From assembly GCA_964595625.1 (NCBI GenBank), contig CAZQQU010000001.1, forward strand, positions 310,001 through 374,000: a stretch of 64,000 bases of DNA. Direction: 5' to 3'. How positions within the stretch are numbered: the stretch's first letter is position 1; the number at the start of each line of letters is the position of its first letter. This DNA comes from CAZQQU01 sp964595625. GTDB taxonomy: Bacteria > Bacteroidota > Bacteroidia > Flavobacteriales > Flavobacteriaceae. The position numbers and the translations under genes were made by a program. Of the stretch, positions 8,543-18,423 are shown piece by piece. The notes below the pieces were generated by a model. It made no database searches and was not told where the DNA came from. It saw nothing but the letters and a program-made list of their open reading frames with translations.

Positions 8543-9848
8543 TCGAGAAATAGATTTTTTTTTCAAAAATACGACAATAATTTTCTTATTACTAACAGTA
8601 ATTTCGTGTAGCGGACAGCTGAAACCTGAAAATAGTCCCCAGACTACTACAGCCATCGTTTCTCCGATACTACCCGGGGCCAATCGCACAGAAATGTACT
8701 TACCTTGGCTAGCCGGAAAAAAAGTAGGTGTGGTGACCAATCAAACCGGGGTGATTTTTAAGCCCTACCAATCACCTGCAATTCGAACTGTGATGGACAA
8801 ACAAACCGGGCAAATGCTTGAGGTTTATGAAACTACCTGGAAATACGACCGATACACACACTTAGTAGATAGTTTGTTGACCCTAGGAGTACAAATCACT
8901 AAAGTATTTGCTCCGGAACATGGCTTTAGAGGAACTGCAGACGCCGGTGAAATTGTCAAAGACGGTAAAGATCTTAAAACCGGGTTACCCATAATTTCTC
9001 TGTACGGAAAAAATAAAAAACCCTCCCCAAAACAGCTTCAAGATATTGATGTATTAATTTTTGATATTCAAGATGTTGGTGCTCGGTTCTACACATACAT
9101 TTCCACCTTACATTATGTTTTAGAAGCTGCCGCTGAAAATCAAATTCCCGTAATAATATTGGATCGCCCCAACCCAAACATCCACTATATTGACGGCCCT
9201 ATTTTAGAGACTGCCTATCGCAGTTTTGTGGGAATGCATCCCGTACCCATCGTTCACGGTCTCACTATCGCCGAATATGCTCAAATGATTAACGGAGAAA
9301 AATGGTTGGAAAATCAAGTGGTTTGTGAATTACTTCTAGTACCCGTTCAAAATTATAGTCGAACCAGTAGTTATTCGTTACCCATTGCTCCTTCACCCAA
9401 TTTGCCCAATGATAAAGCTATCAATCTCTATCCTTCTACTTGCCTCTTTGAAGGTACTACCCTGAGTGAAGGACGAGGTACCGATATGCAATTTCAAATA
9501 TTTGGAGCTCCGTTTTTACCTCAAGAAAAATATACTTTAAAATTTACTCCTCAACCTAATTTGGGATCTAAAGATCCTAAATATAACGGCCAATTGTGTT
9601 ATGGCAAAGATTTGAGAAATACTCCTACTTTAAACCAAATCAACTTAAGCTGGATTATGGAAGCCTATCAACATACTACTGAGAAAGAGTCATTTTTTAC
9701 TAATTTCTTTAATACCCTTACGGGAAATAGTACACTTCAACAACAAATTAAATCAGGCTTAACCGAAGAAGAAATCAGAGCTTCTTGGCAAGATGGGCTC
9801 AATAAATATGATAGTATTCGAAAAAAATATTTTATTTACCCCCACTGA
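8523..9848 (+). CDS. namZ: DUF1343 exo-beta-N-acetylmuramidase, lipoprotein (NamZ, GH171)
   Basis: A 441-residue protein with a hydrophobic signal ending in the lipobox-like LTVISC near residue 29, so probably a lipoprotein. The DUF1343 core shows VGVVTNQTGV, FAPEHGFRGTADAGE, DIQDVGARFYTYI and VILDRPNP, and near the C-terminal third GTTLSEGRGTD. The characterised Tannerella NamZ removes terminal MurNAc residues from peptidoglycan fragments; this gene likely serves cell-wall recycling. Its start lies within the start of the divergent permease gene, so the 5' ends overlap by 20 bp. Confidence 0.9.
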   Translation: MKSSKFTREIDFFFKNTTIIFLLLTVISCSGQLKPENSPQTTTAIVSPILPGANRTEMYLPWLAGKKVGVVTNQTGVIFKPYQSPAIRTVMDKQTGQMLEVYETTWKYDRYTHLVDSLLTLGVQITKVFAPEHGFRGTADAGEIVKDGKDLKTGLPIISLYGKNKKPSPKQLQDIDVLIFDIQDVGARFYTYISTLHYVLEAAAENQIPVIILDRPNPNIHYIDGPILETAYRSFVGMHPVPIVHGLTIAEYAQMINGEKWLENQVVCELLLVPVQNYSRTSSYSLPIAPSPNLPNDKAINLYPSTCLFEGTTLSEGRGTDMQFQIFGAPFLPQEKYTLKFTPQPNLGSKDPKYNGQLCYGKDLRNTPTLNQINLSWIMEAYQHTTEKESFFTNFFNTLTGNSTLQQQIKSGLTEEEIRASWQDGLNKYDSIRKKYFIYPH

Positions 9849-9893
9849 TTTAATTATAATTAGCTAAAAAACAACAAGTTATATAATAAGATT

Positions 9894-9901
9894 TATTTTT
9901 G
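9894..9901 (+). promoter_or_regulatory. -7 box upstream of the YX-rich/NN-repeat protein gene
   Basis: TATTTTTG matches TAnnTTTG, about 80 bp before the ATG at 9981. No TTG lies at proper spacing upstream, so this is a weak call. Confidence 0.3.
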
Positions 9902-9980
9902 GCACAAACTTTGGTTATTCGATGTTGGGGATTGCTTACCGTCACAAAAAGCAATTTACTAACATTAAAATACCCAAGTT

Positions 9981-11288
9981 ATGAAAACGCTATTTTTAAC
10001 TCTCGTAACCTTTTTCACTGCTTTTTTTAACCAAGCAGTTTTAGCAGACACTTATAACAATTTCGGCTATGATGGGAATAAAATCATTTTCGTCGAAGGC
10101 AATGTAGAGTTTTCTGTTTTTCCGGACGGCCAATTTGACTTTGTGTTTCTAGGTCATGAAGGTACTGATGTGACCATCAGCAATCCAAATATGTCGGTTA
10201 CATTCAATTCGGGGTATAACTACGACGCCTATGTACAATATGATATGTATGGAGCGGTTATTCAAATTGAAAACGTTCCCATTTATTATGATGATTTCGG
10301 ACGAATAGTTCGTGCTGGAAATGTAAGTATTCGGTATAAAGACAGACGCTTGGTACAAGTGGGTGGCTTGTATATACACTACAACCCCTACGGCTACTAC
10401 AGCCACTTTAGTGGCTACATCAATCCCTACAACAGATATTATGTGTATAGACCTTGGCATGTGTATTACGCGATACCCTATTACCATTATTGTGTTGTAC
10501 AAGTAAATCCGTATAGAAGATATTACCAACCCGTCCGATATAGTTATAGCTACCACGTAGTTCATTATTCAACCCATCACTATAGTAATGGAAGAAGAGA
10601 CTTTTATGTCCCAGGAAGTAGAGTGCATTACAAAGATGGTAGAACAGCGGTCAACACCAACTACAGAAATAGTGATCGGGGTACTGCCACTACTTATCGT
10701 AGAGATGACACCACCTTAAGAAATACGGTTTCCGACCGACGAGTTTCAAGCAATCGTTCGACAGATACACAAGGCAATAATACTAGCCTCAACCAACGAA
10801 ATAACAGATCTTACCAAAATGATAATAATCAAGTAGGTAACTCTAACCGAACCACCCAAGTGCAACGTAACAACTCGGGAAGCACAATAAACAATCGAAA
10901 CAACGATGTTTCAACTATTGGAAGAGACAACAATGTATCGACCAACAACCAAGTACAACGCAATAACTCAGGTACCACGGTAAACAATCGAAACAACAAT
11001 GTTTTAAATACTGGACGAAATAACAATGTATCGACCAACAACCAAGTACAACGCAATAACTCAGGTACTACGGTAAACAATCGAAACAATGGTTTATCAA
11101 ATACCGGAAGAAATAATACAGTAACGACAAACAACCAAGCTCAACGCCAGAATAAAGGGAGCAACGTTACCAATACAGGCAGTAGAAACACAAAAAACAT
11201 GAGCACCAATACAGGAAGCTCAAAGTCTACTGCTCAAAGAAATAATAATAACTCTAATAAGACCTCCAACCGGGGAGGAAGAGGATAA
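9981..11288 (+). CDS. Secreted low-complexity protein with Tyr-rich middle and Asn/Gln/Arg repeats
   Basis: A 435-residue protein with a signal peptide (cleavage probably after the Ala near residue 22). Residues 23-130 are ordinary beta-rich sequence, 130-200 are extremely Tyr/His/Pro rich, and from about 230 to the end the sequence is dominated by Asn, Arg, Thr, Ser and Gln. Within that part, three 31-residue repeats of the form QVQRNNSGTTVNNRNN plus spacer occur back to back. The basic, unstructured tail could bind polyanions or act as a matrix component; this is inference. I do not recognise a named family. A terminator follows at 11326-11363. Confidence 0.75.
   Translation: MKTLFLTLVTFFTAFFNQAVLADTYNNFGYDGNKIIFVEGNVEFSVFPDGQFDFVFLGHEGTDVTISNPNMSVTFNSGYNYDAYVQYDMYGAVIQIENVPIYYDDFGRIVRAGNVSIRYKDRRLVQVGGLYIHYNPYGYYSHFSGYINPYNRYYVYRPWHVYYAIPYYHYCVVQVNPYRRYYQPVRYSYSYHVVHYSTHHYSNGRRDFYVPGSRVHYKDGRTAVNTNYRNSDRGTATTYRRDDTTLRNTVSDRRVSSNRSTDTQGNNTSLNQRNNRSYQNDNNQVGNSNRTTQVQRNNSGSTINNRNNDVSTIGRDNNVSTNNQVQRNNSGTTVNNRNNNVLNTGRNNNVSTNNQVQRNNSGTTVNNRNNGLSNTGRNNTVTTNNQAQRQNKGSNVTNTGSRNTKNMSTNTGSSKSTAQRNNNNSNKTSNRGGRG
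10857..11170 (+). repeat. 93-bp tandem repeats inside the secreted protein gene
   Basis: Units start at 10857, 10950 and 11043 with exactly 93-bp spacing (31 codons), and a diverged partial fourth begins at 11136. Units two and three are nearly identical at DNA level over most of their length, indicating recent duplication or homogenisation. The period is a multiple of three, so copy-number changes keep the frame. Confidence 0.9.
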
Positions 11289-11325
11289 AATTTGTGCTAG
11301 TTTAGTTAGTTTGATTAGTTTGAGT

Positions 11326-11363
11326 AAACCCTGTTACTATAAATTTATATAACAGGGTTTTTT
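11326..11363 (+). terminator. Terminator after the repeat protein gene
   Basis: Stem AAACCCTGTTA / TAACAGGGTTT (11 bp) with a 13-nt A/T loop is followed by further T residues. Confidence 0.8.
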
Positions 11364-11455
11364 ACATCAGTTTTTTAATTATTTTTGCGCGTTTAAAATT
11401 CTTTTAAAATCTTTTATTACATTTAAATTATTGTCAACCAACAAAACCTTTATTT

Positions 11456-11827
11456 ATGAAAATTACAATTAAAACTTTTCGCTTCCTTGCTATTGCAGCA
11501 TTTTTTCTTGTATCTACTTTTTGGTCACAAGCTGTTGCACAGCAGTATTTTGTTTATGATGGGGATACTTTTTCTGTACTAATTACTACAGACCGAAGTA
11601 ATAAAGTCATCACTAAAGTTGAGTTTTCAGATGACAACAAATGGCATGAATTTAAAATTTTAGATTATGAAGATTTAGAAGACACTAATGAGGGAGGTTT
11701 TGTATATGAAGTAGTAGATGGAGTAGGAAATATATACTTTGTGGATTATTACCGCGATGAAGACTATATTATGGTTCATAGCGAAGACCTATCCTCCTCT
11801 TGGACTCTCACCCGTCGGGATGATTAA
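11456..11827 (+). CDS. Small secreted protein of unknown function
   Basis: A 123-residue protein with a clear signal peptide (cleavage predicted after AVAQ, near residue 29). The mature part is about 94 residues, acidic, with alternating hydrophobic/charged segments suggesting a small beta-sheet domain. I do not recognise it. A -7-like TATTTTTG lies at 11380-11387 and a terminator at 11849-11875, so it is probably transcribed alone. Confidence 0.75.
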   Translation: MKITIKTFRFLAIAAFFLVSTFWSQAVAQQYFVYDGDTFSVLITTDRSNKVITKVEFSDDNKWHEFKILDYEDLEDTNEGGFVYEVVDGVGNIYFVDYYRDEDYIMVHSEDLSSSWTLTRRDD

Positions 11828-11848
11828 ATCTTAAAAAACTTCAAAAAA

Positions 11849-11875
11849 ACAGTTCCTTAGGAGCTGTTTTTTTTT
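11849..11875 (+). terminator. Terminator after the small secreted protein gene
   Basis: Stem ACAGTTCC / GGAGCTGT (8 bp, one G-T pair) with a 3-nt TTA loop is followed by a run of T. The A-run on the 5' side could let it work in both directions, serving the convergent flippase gene as well. Confidence 0.75.
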
Positions 11876-13322
11876 ACCTGCTTTTTTTCAAAAATAGAAA
11901 TAACTCCTCTGAAATTTTCATTTGATATACCATAAAAAAATATAAAATGGTAATCACCAACACTTTGAGGGAAATATTCAATAACGGGTGGAATTCTAAC
12001 TCTACAAAATAGCTCCCCACCGATAAAGCAAAAATTAAAACCAAAGCTTTCCAACTGGAGGGTGTAAATGGATGCATTTTAAACTTTTTGTAGACCAAAA
12101 TAATTTTACATATATGGTACAACAACAAGGCACTGAAAGTAGCAGAGGCTGCTCCGTTTATACCATACCTTGGTATCCACAACCAGTTTAAAAATATAGT
12201 CAGGCCTGCCAGCACCAAACCCAAAATTACCAGCCATGGATAGTACTTAGAATGAGTAATAATCGCAGTGTTTATACCTATTATATTTTCGGATAACTTC
12301 ACAAGTGCAATCAAAATAACCACATACTGACCGGTAGCATAAATGGGATCCATAAAAAGATAAATATCATGGAGATTTCCTAGTACCAATAAAAATATCC
12401 AGCCCGAAACCACCAACAAATTGAGAGAACTTTTTTTATAAAGGGAATCTAAAGATGCCCAGTCCTCTTCATTGATCAAACGAGCCGTGATAGGGGTAGT
12501 AATTTGTCCCATAGCCCGCGAGGGAACCACGATTACCATAGCAATAAATACGGCCACATTGTAAAATGCCACATTTTCTATGGCCAAATAGGAACCAATC
12601 ATCACCTTATCTATATCTAGTAAAATTATCGAAATAGAACCGGCTACTATAATTAAAGAGGAATACCTCAAAATAGAGCGCATATGGGTAGGCCATTGCA
12701 ATGAAATGGTAGGAGTATACACTCGTAATGCATAAATCCATACTACTAATGTACGTAAACCATACACCATTACGACAGCCAAAATAAATTGCTCTACCGT
12801 CAATATTTTGAAGTAAACAGCTAACAGTAAAAAGGTGATCATTAATCTATGAAAAACTTCCTTCATAAAATTGCCGAAAACACTTCGTAAATGTATTCGC
12901 AACCAAGAATAAAAAATGTCAAAATAGGCCATAAAACCACCAACCAAAAGTATATACCACATATATTGCCCCGGTATAGTTTGTTCAGCAGAAAGAAGCC
13001 CTAGAATTTGTTTTTGAAAGATCCAGGCGAGTATTCCTAAAGGAACAATTATAAAAAGAGGGAGAATTAACGCCCAGGTTAAAAATCGATCCCGTTGGGC
13101 CTTATCCTCATATACATGGAAAAATTTCATCAGAGTATTATGAACACCAAACGACAACAAGGGAGTTAATACAACAGCTACAGACAATAAAAAACCCACC
13201 AATCCATAGTACTCGGGGGTTAAAAAACGGGTGTATAAAAAAAGCGTGTTTAAAGCACCTATAGCAAAACCAATATAGGTACTAAAAGTATTTCTAATGC
13301 TTTGTCTAATAATTACTCCCAT
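11874..13322 (-). CDS. Polysaccharide/O-antigen flippase (Wzx-like, MOP superfamily)
   Basis: A 482-residue integral membrane protein with about 12-14 hydrophobic segments from residue 13 to the C-terminus and the N-terminal RQSIRNTFSTYIGF typical of polysaccharide biosynthesis/flippase proteins. The expected role is to flip undecaprenyl-linked oligosaccharide across the inner membrane. Its ATG directly abuts the stop of the upstream GT4 gene with no gap, so translation is coupled. The glycan is unknown. Confidence 0.85.
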   Translation of the reverse strand: MGVIIRQSIRNTFSTYIGFAIGALNTLFLYTRFLTPEYYGLVGFLLSVAVVLTPLLSFGVHNTLMKFFHVYEDKAQRDRFLTWALILPLFIIVPLGILAWIFQKQILGLLSAEQTIPGQYMWYILLVGGFMAYFDIFYSWLRIHLRSVFGNFMKEVFHRLMITFLLLAVYFKILTVEQFILAVVMVYGLRTLVVWIYALRVYTPTISLQWPTHMRSILRYSSLIIVAGSISIILLDIDKVMIGSYLAIENVAFYNVAVFIAMVIVVPSRAMGQITTPITARLINEEDWASLDSLYKKSSLNLLVVSGWIFLLVLGNLHDIYLFMDPIYATGQYVVILIALVKLSENIIGINTAIITHSKYYPWLVILGLVLAGLTIFLNWLWIPRYGINGAASATFSALLLYHICKIILVYKKFKMHPFTPSSWKALVLIFALSVGSYFVELEFHPLLNISLKVLVITILYFFMVYQMKISEELFLFLKKSR

Positions 13323-14603
13323 TTACACCAAGCTTTGAATATGTTGGGCTAATTGTTTAGTCAATTGTTTGCGATGGTATTTCATCAAACCTTCATTCGA
13401 TACTGTCAAATTTCCTTCTTGATACTTAAAATACCAGTCTACCAATTGTTTTTTGAGCTGGGCTTTCTCTGTATAAGTAAAAAATTTACCCGATTGAGTT
13501 TCTTCCAGAATCGCGATGATATCACTTTGTTCCGGGCCTAGTGCCAAAATAGGTCTTCGTGAAGCCATATACTCGTACAGCTTACCCGGCAATATGCTTC
13601 TCGTTTCTTTTCGGTCTATCTCAATGAGTAATAAAACCTGAGCCCTATCCATTACATCAACCGATTCTTTATAAGATACATAGCCATGATACTTAAAGTT
13701 ATGCTCTAAGTTATTTCGACGTAGATCGGATACGATTTCCTCGCTAATTACCCCATATAAATCGAGCGACAAGTTTTCTCCAAAACCCTTTATTTCTTCC
13801 ATAAGCTCGTTCAAAACTTGCCATAATATCAAAGGGTTCCGACCCGATAATAAGGAGCCGACATGAACTATGCTAAATTTTGAATCCAAGGGTTTATCTT
13901 TGGCCAGCAGTCGATCAAATCCATTGGTTATTACACCAATCGGAGTCTTGGTTTTTAGACTAAATTCTCGTTGCGTTCCCGGACTAGTCACCAGTAATAA
14001 GTCGGCCTCATTGAAAACGACTTGTTCCAGTTGTTGATGTCTTCTACGCGCATAACGAGTGAGTTTAAGCTTATTGTGATACCCTATACCCGTCCAAGGA
14101 TCTCTAAAATCTGCAATCCATTTAACCCTATGTTTTTTTTTCAAATTTCTTCCTATCAAATGCAAACTATGAGGGGGGCCGGTTGTAATTAGTACATCTA
14201 CCGGATTGTTATCGAGGAATTTACTCAAATAAGTCACCGAGGGCTTGACCCATTGTTTTCGTGCATCGGGAATAAAACAATTACCACGAATCCAGAGCAA
14301 TAGTTTTTCAAAAAAACCTTGCCTTTTAGACTCTGTAATTATTCCACGACTCATGTTTTGGGTGGCTTTAGAGGAGAATAAAGCCGCCCATCGATAAGGT
14401 TCTCGAATGGGGTGTTTTAAAACCATTACCTCTGGTTCAACTTCAGTTAACTCCGTATCAACAATAGGGTACTGAGGATTTTCAGGCACATAAACGATGG
14501 GGGTAATTCCAAATTCAGATAAGTATTTAACAAACAAGAGCCACCGTTGTACGCCAGGTCCACCTGCCGGAGGCCAATAGTATGTTACAATCAATACTTT
14601 CAC
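13323..14603 (-). CDS. Glycosyltransferase family 4 protein
   Basis: A 426-residue GT-B fold glycosyltransferase. The N-terminus MKVLIVTYYWPPAGGPGVQR is the acceptor-domain glycine-rich start typical of GT4-like enzymes, ITTGPPHSLHLIG and WIADFRDPW follow near residues 140-170, and the C-terminal nucleotide-sugar domain includes KLYEYMASRRPILALG. It likely adds a sugar in surface polysaccharide or glycoprotein assembly in the cytoplasm. It lies 4 bp downstream of the YfhO gene and directly abuts the flippase gene. Confidence 0.88.
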   Translation of the reverse strand: MKVLIVTYYWPPAGGPGVQRWLLFVKYLSEFGITPIVYVPENPQYPIVDTELTEVEPEVMVLKHPIREPYRWAALFSSKATQNMSRGIITESKRQGFFEKLLLWIRGNCFIPDARKQWVKPSVTYLSKFLDNNPVDVLITTGPPHSLHLIGRNLKKKHRVKWIADFRDPWTGIGYHNKLKLTRYARRRHQQLEQVVFNEADLLLVTSPGTQREFSLKTKTPIGVITNGFDRLLAKDKPLDSKFSIVHVGSLLSGRNPLILWQVLNELMEEIKGFGENLSLDLYGVISEEIVSDLRRNNLEHNFKYHGYVSYKESVDVMDRAQVLLLIEIDRKETRSILPGKLYEYMASRRPILALGPEQSDIIAILEETQSGKFFTYTEKAQLKKQLVDWYFKYQEGNLTVSNEGLMKYHRKQLTKQLAQHIQSLV

Positions 14604-14607
14604 TGAA

Positions 14608-17031
14608 TTACTCTATTTTTTTTCGGCTCCTGTAAAAAGCAACTCCTACCACTACCAGAAATAGAGCAGTTGTTGCCAGGGATAACGTTTTTCCTTGTTC
14701 TACTACCTGAGGCTCAAATCGAAATTCGATTTTGTGATATCCCTGAGGAACCTCCATGGCCCGCAAGGTATAATTCACTCTAAAATGGGGAACTGGGTTT
14801 CCATCCAAATAAGCATTCCAACCCCAAGGGTAATATATTTCTGAGAACACCACTACCCCATCTTGCTTGTTTTCCGTTTCGTAATGCAAATAATCGGGTT
14901 GGGCAGTAATCAACTTGACCTGGGCGGTTGAATCCACTACATAAGTGGGAGCTGGTTGAAAGGAGTTATGAACCAAAGCGGTAGTTTTGGTATTGGTTTT
15001 ACCCAACTCTACAATCACTTCATCTTCGGTTGGAAATGTTTTGATTTCATTTACAAACCAGGCAGGCCCGTTGGCAGTTTCATTGAGAGAAACTACCGGT
15101 CTATTTTCATCATCAGTAAAAAGTATATACTTAACATTCAGCATATTAAATATCTCCATATCGCCTTTTCGTAAATAAAAATCATACAAATCTTGTATAC
15201 GAGCAGGCTTGGCAGCGTGGTACCCGCCTAGAGCTTTATGGAAAAAACTGGCCCGGGCACTATTAAAAGGGTCTGTGGTCAGGTCGTAGACCCGGTAGTG
15301 CCCGGTATCTTTTAGTATTTCTTGATCGGCCAAATTTTTGGCAAACGGATTTTGAACTTGACTTTTGTTAACAAAATTCTCAGCATTCACATATCGTTTA
15401 TCCACCGGAAATAAGTCGGCTATCACCAATATTCCGATAGCTAGTATGACGATATTTTTGGAAAACTTCTGTTTGAAATACAACCAAATTATACCACAAC
15501 TGAGTAGAACAAACACCAAGCTTCGCAGGTTGTCCTTGACAAAAAACGATATCCGATCTTCTTTTAAGGCATTGATAAATTCAATTCCATATTGTTGTAT
15601 ATAAAACCCATCATTAACTCCCGAAAAAGTAAACAAACTTTTTCCGATTAGTAAAAAAACCAAACACAATCCACCTAATATTCCTCCGCTATACAACAGG
15701 GCTCGTTTTTTATCAGAAACTGAAACTTTATCGGAGAATATTTTATACAACCCCAATACCGCCAAAATAGGTAAACAGAGTTCGATAATTACTTGTATCG
15801 AGCTCACCGCACGGAATTTGTCATACAACGGAAAATAATCGATAAACAAATTGGTTAACAAGCTAAAGTTTTTTCCCCAGGACAGTAGCAAGGCCAATAT
15901 GGAGCCTATTAAAAGCCATCTTCGGTGTTTACCCCGAAGTAGAAAAGCACCTATAAAGGCTAAAAATATCACCACCGCACCGATATAAGCGGGTGCAGCT
16001 ACAATAGGTTGATCGCCCCAATAAGTGGGCATAGCTTGCACGATTTGACTTCGATCGGAAGCGGGTATACCCATTTTGGCAAACAACTCGTTCATAGCCG
16101 ACTCTTCCCCAACATTCTCACTACTTCCCCCTCCCATAAAACGAGGAATAAATAAATTAAAAGTTTCGGCTAAACCATAGGAATATTCGGTGATATACTC
16201 CTTAGAAAGTCCCTCTTTTTCCCGGGGAGACCCATCGGGATTGATAGTAAGTGCGCTTTTTCCTCGAGTAGATTCTTGAGCGTATTCTTGAGTGGCTAAT
16301 AATGGAGTAGCATTAAGACCGATTCCTATTAAGTAGGCTGCCGCCAAAATAGCGACCGATTTGAAGTACTGTGAAACCTTTTTATTTCGGAAAGCCTCTA
16401 CTCCATATACCAAACCGATGACTCCAATTAATAATAACAAATAGTAAGTCATTTGGTAGTGGTTGGCTGCTATTTCAAGTCCCATAGCCAGGGTCGATAC
16501 TACGAACCCCAGTAAATATTTCCTCTTAAAAACCAAAAACAAGCCCGCTAAAACCAAAGGCATATAACCAATGGCGTGAACCTTGGCATTGTGTCCGACT
16601 CCGATGATGATAATCAGGTAGGTCGAAAACCCAAAAGCTAAGGAACCCAGTATTGCTAGTTTATGATCCCTTTTGAGGACATACATCAATACATAAAACC
16701 CCAAAAAATATAGAAATAAATAGTCGGCTGGGCGAGGTAAAAAACGGATGATACGATCTAACTTTTTAATATAATAGTGTTCGTATTGCGCTCCCAATTG
16801 ATAAGTGGGCATGCCTCCAAAAGCACTATTAGTCCAATACGATTCTACCTTTTCTTCAGCTCGATAGGTATCGCGCTCTTTGGCCATACCGGTATATTGA
16901 ACAATATCTGATTGAAAAATATGTTTTCCCTGAAGAACCGGGTAGAAATAAAGTAAGGATACGATAACAAATAAGGCGACAGCACCAATATGAGGAAGGT
17001 AATTTTTGAGTGACAAATTCATGGGATTCAT
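14608..17031 (-). CDS. YfhO family membrane protein
   Basis: An 807-residue protein with about 12 or more membrane segments and a C-terminal soluble domain (about residues 580-770) before a last helix. YfhO proteins resemble the GT-C membrane glycosyltransferases; B. subtilis YfhO is implicated in lipoteichoic acid glycosylation, while the role in Bacteroidota is unproven. The sequence shows the conserved start LLYFYPVLQGKHIFQSD and SAFGGMPTYQLGAQY. It heads a three-gene cluster with GT4 and the flippase, which supports glycan assembly. Confidence 0.88.
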   Translation of the reverse strand: MNPMNLSLKNYLPHIGAVALFVIVSLLYFYPVLQGKHIFQSDIVQYTGMAKERDTYRAEEKVESYWTNSAFGGMPTYQLGAQYEHYYIKKLDRIIRFLPRPADYLFLYFLGFYVLMYVLKRDHKLAILGSLAFGFSTYLIIIIGVGHNAKVHAIGYMPLVLAGLFLVFKRKYLLGFVVSTLAMGLEIAANHYQMTYYLLLLIGVIGLVYGVEAFRNKKVSQYFKSVAILAAAYLIGIGLNATPLLATQEYAQESTRGKSALTINPDGSPREKEGLSKEYITEYSYGLAETFNLFIPRFMGGGSSENVGEESAMNELFAKMGIPASDRSQIVQAMPTYWGDQPIVAAPAYIGAVVIFLAFIGAFLLRGKHRRWLLIGSILALLLSWGKNFSLLTNLFIDYFPLYDKFRAVSSIQVIIELCLPILAVLGLYKIFSDKVSVSDKKRALLYSGGILGGLCLVFLLIGKSLFTFSGVNDGFYIQQYGIEFINALKEDRISFFVKDNLRSLVFVLLSCGIIWLYFKQKFSKNIVILAIGILVIADLFPVDKRYVNAENFVNKSQVQNPFAKNLADQEILKDTGHYRVYDLTTDPFNSARASFFHKALGGYHAAKPARIQDLYDFYLRKGDMEIFNMLNVKYILFTDDENRPVVSLNETANGPAWFVNEIKTFPTEDEVIVELGKTNTKTTALVHNSFQPAPTYVVDSTAQVKLITAQPDYLHYETENKQDGVVVFSEIYYPWGWNAYLDGNPVPHFRVNYTLRAMEVPQGYHKIEFRFEPQVVEQGKTLSLATTALFLVVVGVAFYRSRKKIE

Positions 17032-17049
17032 TAAAAATAAACCCTAAAA

Positions 17050-17307
17050 TTACTCAATTTCTTCAAAGTCTATGTACTCGCCTACCGGTTTCTTATTTTT
17101 TTTAGGGGAAGAAGTTGTAGTTTGCTTGTTTTTTGGGTTAAATTGACGAAAGACAGATTCATTTTGTTGCTCGAAGGAACGGAATACACGCTGTTGAATT
17201 TTACGAGCAAAATACCTCATTAACAGAGGTAAAAGTAACCTAAATAGCCATTTTATACCAAAATAAACGGCTAGTAGAATAAGTACAACTTTCAAAAAAT
17301 CTTCCAT
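17050..17307 (-). CDS. DUF4834 family small membrane protein
   Basis: An 85-residue protein with one or two N-terminal hydrophobic segments (about residues 5-30) and a basic, Lys-rich tail ending in GEYIDFEEIE, the DUF4834 layout of Flavobacteriia. Function unknown. An in-frame extension to 17373 is rejected because the region contains a -7 box TACATTTG (17320-17313, minus) just before the ATG at 17307. It is 18 bp upstream of yfhO and probably leads that operon. Confidence 0.8.
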   Translation of the reverse strand: MEDFLKVVLILLAVYFGIKWLFRLLLPLLMRYFARKIQQRVFRSFEQQNESVFRQFNPKNKQTTTSSPKKNKKPVGEYIDFEEIE

Positions 17308-17424
17308 ACTAACAAATGTAATTGCCTTTTGTAGACAAAAGTAATCAACGCCAATTACAATTAAGAATTTCATTTATTAAAAAAATAATAAAACTACTTA
17401 TCTTTACACCAAACACCCAGTTGT

Positions 17425-18420
17425 ATGAATATTCGTTTTCTAATACCCTTCACTTTTTTGGTCTGTTTTAACTCCTTACAGGCACAATATACCGAAATCA
17501 TCAATTCACACCGCCCGGGCACTTCTCAAGGTGCTTTTGCGGTGGGATACAATGTGATTCAAGCCGAGATTGGACTTTCATTTGGAAAAGACAAGCACAA
17601 ACTTTTAGATACCGAATCCAATGTTTTTTTTACCGATTATACGCTTCGATACGGTCTTCTTTATGAACGGCTTGAATTAAATATTACTGGTCAATACCTT
17701 TCCGAAACTGTGACAGACCATTCGGGCTTAGTTCCTTTTGAATACAAACAAAGTAATTTTAGAAGTAACACTATAGGAGCAAAATTTTTAGTATACGACC
17801 CGTATAAAAAGCGTGATCAAGAACTTCCCAACCTATACAGTTGGAGAGCCAATAACAAATTTAGATGGCGAGAACTTATACCGGCCATATCAGTCTATGG
17901 AGGAGTTAATCTGGATACCAAAGACAATCCATTTTTACCACCCGACGACGGATTGACTTATAAAGCTGTGGTTTCTACCCAAATTAATATGGAAGGGGCA
18001 TTTGTTTTTGTAACCAATCTAATTGCCGATCGTATCACTTCGGAATATCCCACCTATTCGTATATTTTAACACTCACCCATGCTTTTACACCACAATTTT
18101 CTGTGTTTGTAGAAAATCAAGGAATTATGAGCGATTGGTATGCTGACCAATTATTCCGATTGGGTGCGGCTTATTTGTTTACACCCGATTTTCAAGTAGA
18201 TATATTAGGGACCACCAACTTTAAAGACACGCCGTCTAAATTTTATGTGGGCTTAGGGGTTTCGTATCGATACGATATGCATACTGACAAACCCGTGAAG
18301 GATGAGGAACAAGACGAGATAGATAAAGCCCTTAAAAAAGCGGAAAAAGAAGAAAGGAAAAAAAGAAAAAATGAAGACTTTATAGAAACAGATACAGAGC
18401 AAAATTCGGAAGGCAATTAA
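17425..18420 (+). CDS. Outer-membrane transporter-like beta-barrel protein (MetA-pathway phenol family)
   Basis: A 331-residue protein with a signal peptide (MNIRFLIPFTFLVCFNSLQA) and alternating beta-strand pattern. Residues 25-60 contain RPGTSQGAFAVGYNVIQAE, typical of the putative MetA-pathway/transporter family of outer-membrane barrels. The last 40 residues form a highly charged Lys/Glu tail that should face the periplasm. Substrate unknown. It is followed by the GNAT-like gene after 3 bp. Confidence 0.75.
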   Translation: MNIRFLIPFTFLVCFNSLQAQYTEIINSHRPGTSQGAFAVGYNVIQAEIGLSFGKDKHKLLDTESNVFFTDYTLRYGLLYERLELNITGQYLSETVTDHSGLVPFEYKQSNFRSNTIGAKFLVYDPYKKRDQELPNLYSWRANNKFRWRELIPAISVYGGVNLDTKDNPFLPPDDGLTYKAVVSTQINMEGAFVFVTNLIADRITSEYPTYSYILTLTHAFTPQFSVFVENQGIMSDWYADQLFRLGAAYLFTPDFQVDILGTTNFKDTPSKFYVGLGVSYRYDMHTDKPVKDEEQDEIDKALKKAEKEERKKRKNEDFIETDTEQNSEGN

Positions 18421-18423
18421 ACT

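Noticed and set aside
10829..11134. Open frame antisense to the Asn-rich repeats
   Set aside because: It is a repetitive by-product of the tandem repeat on the other strand and has no start context or family similarity.
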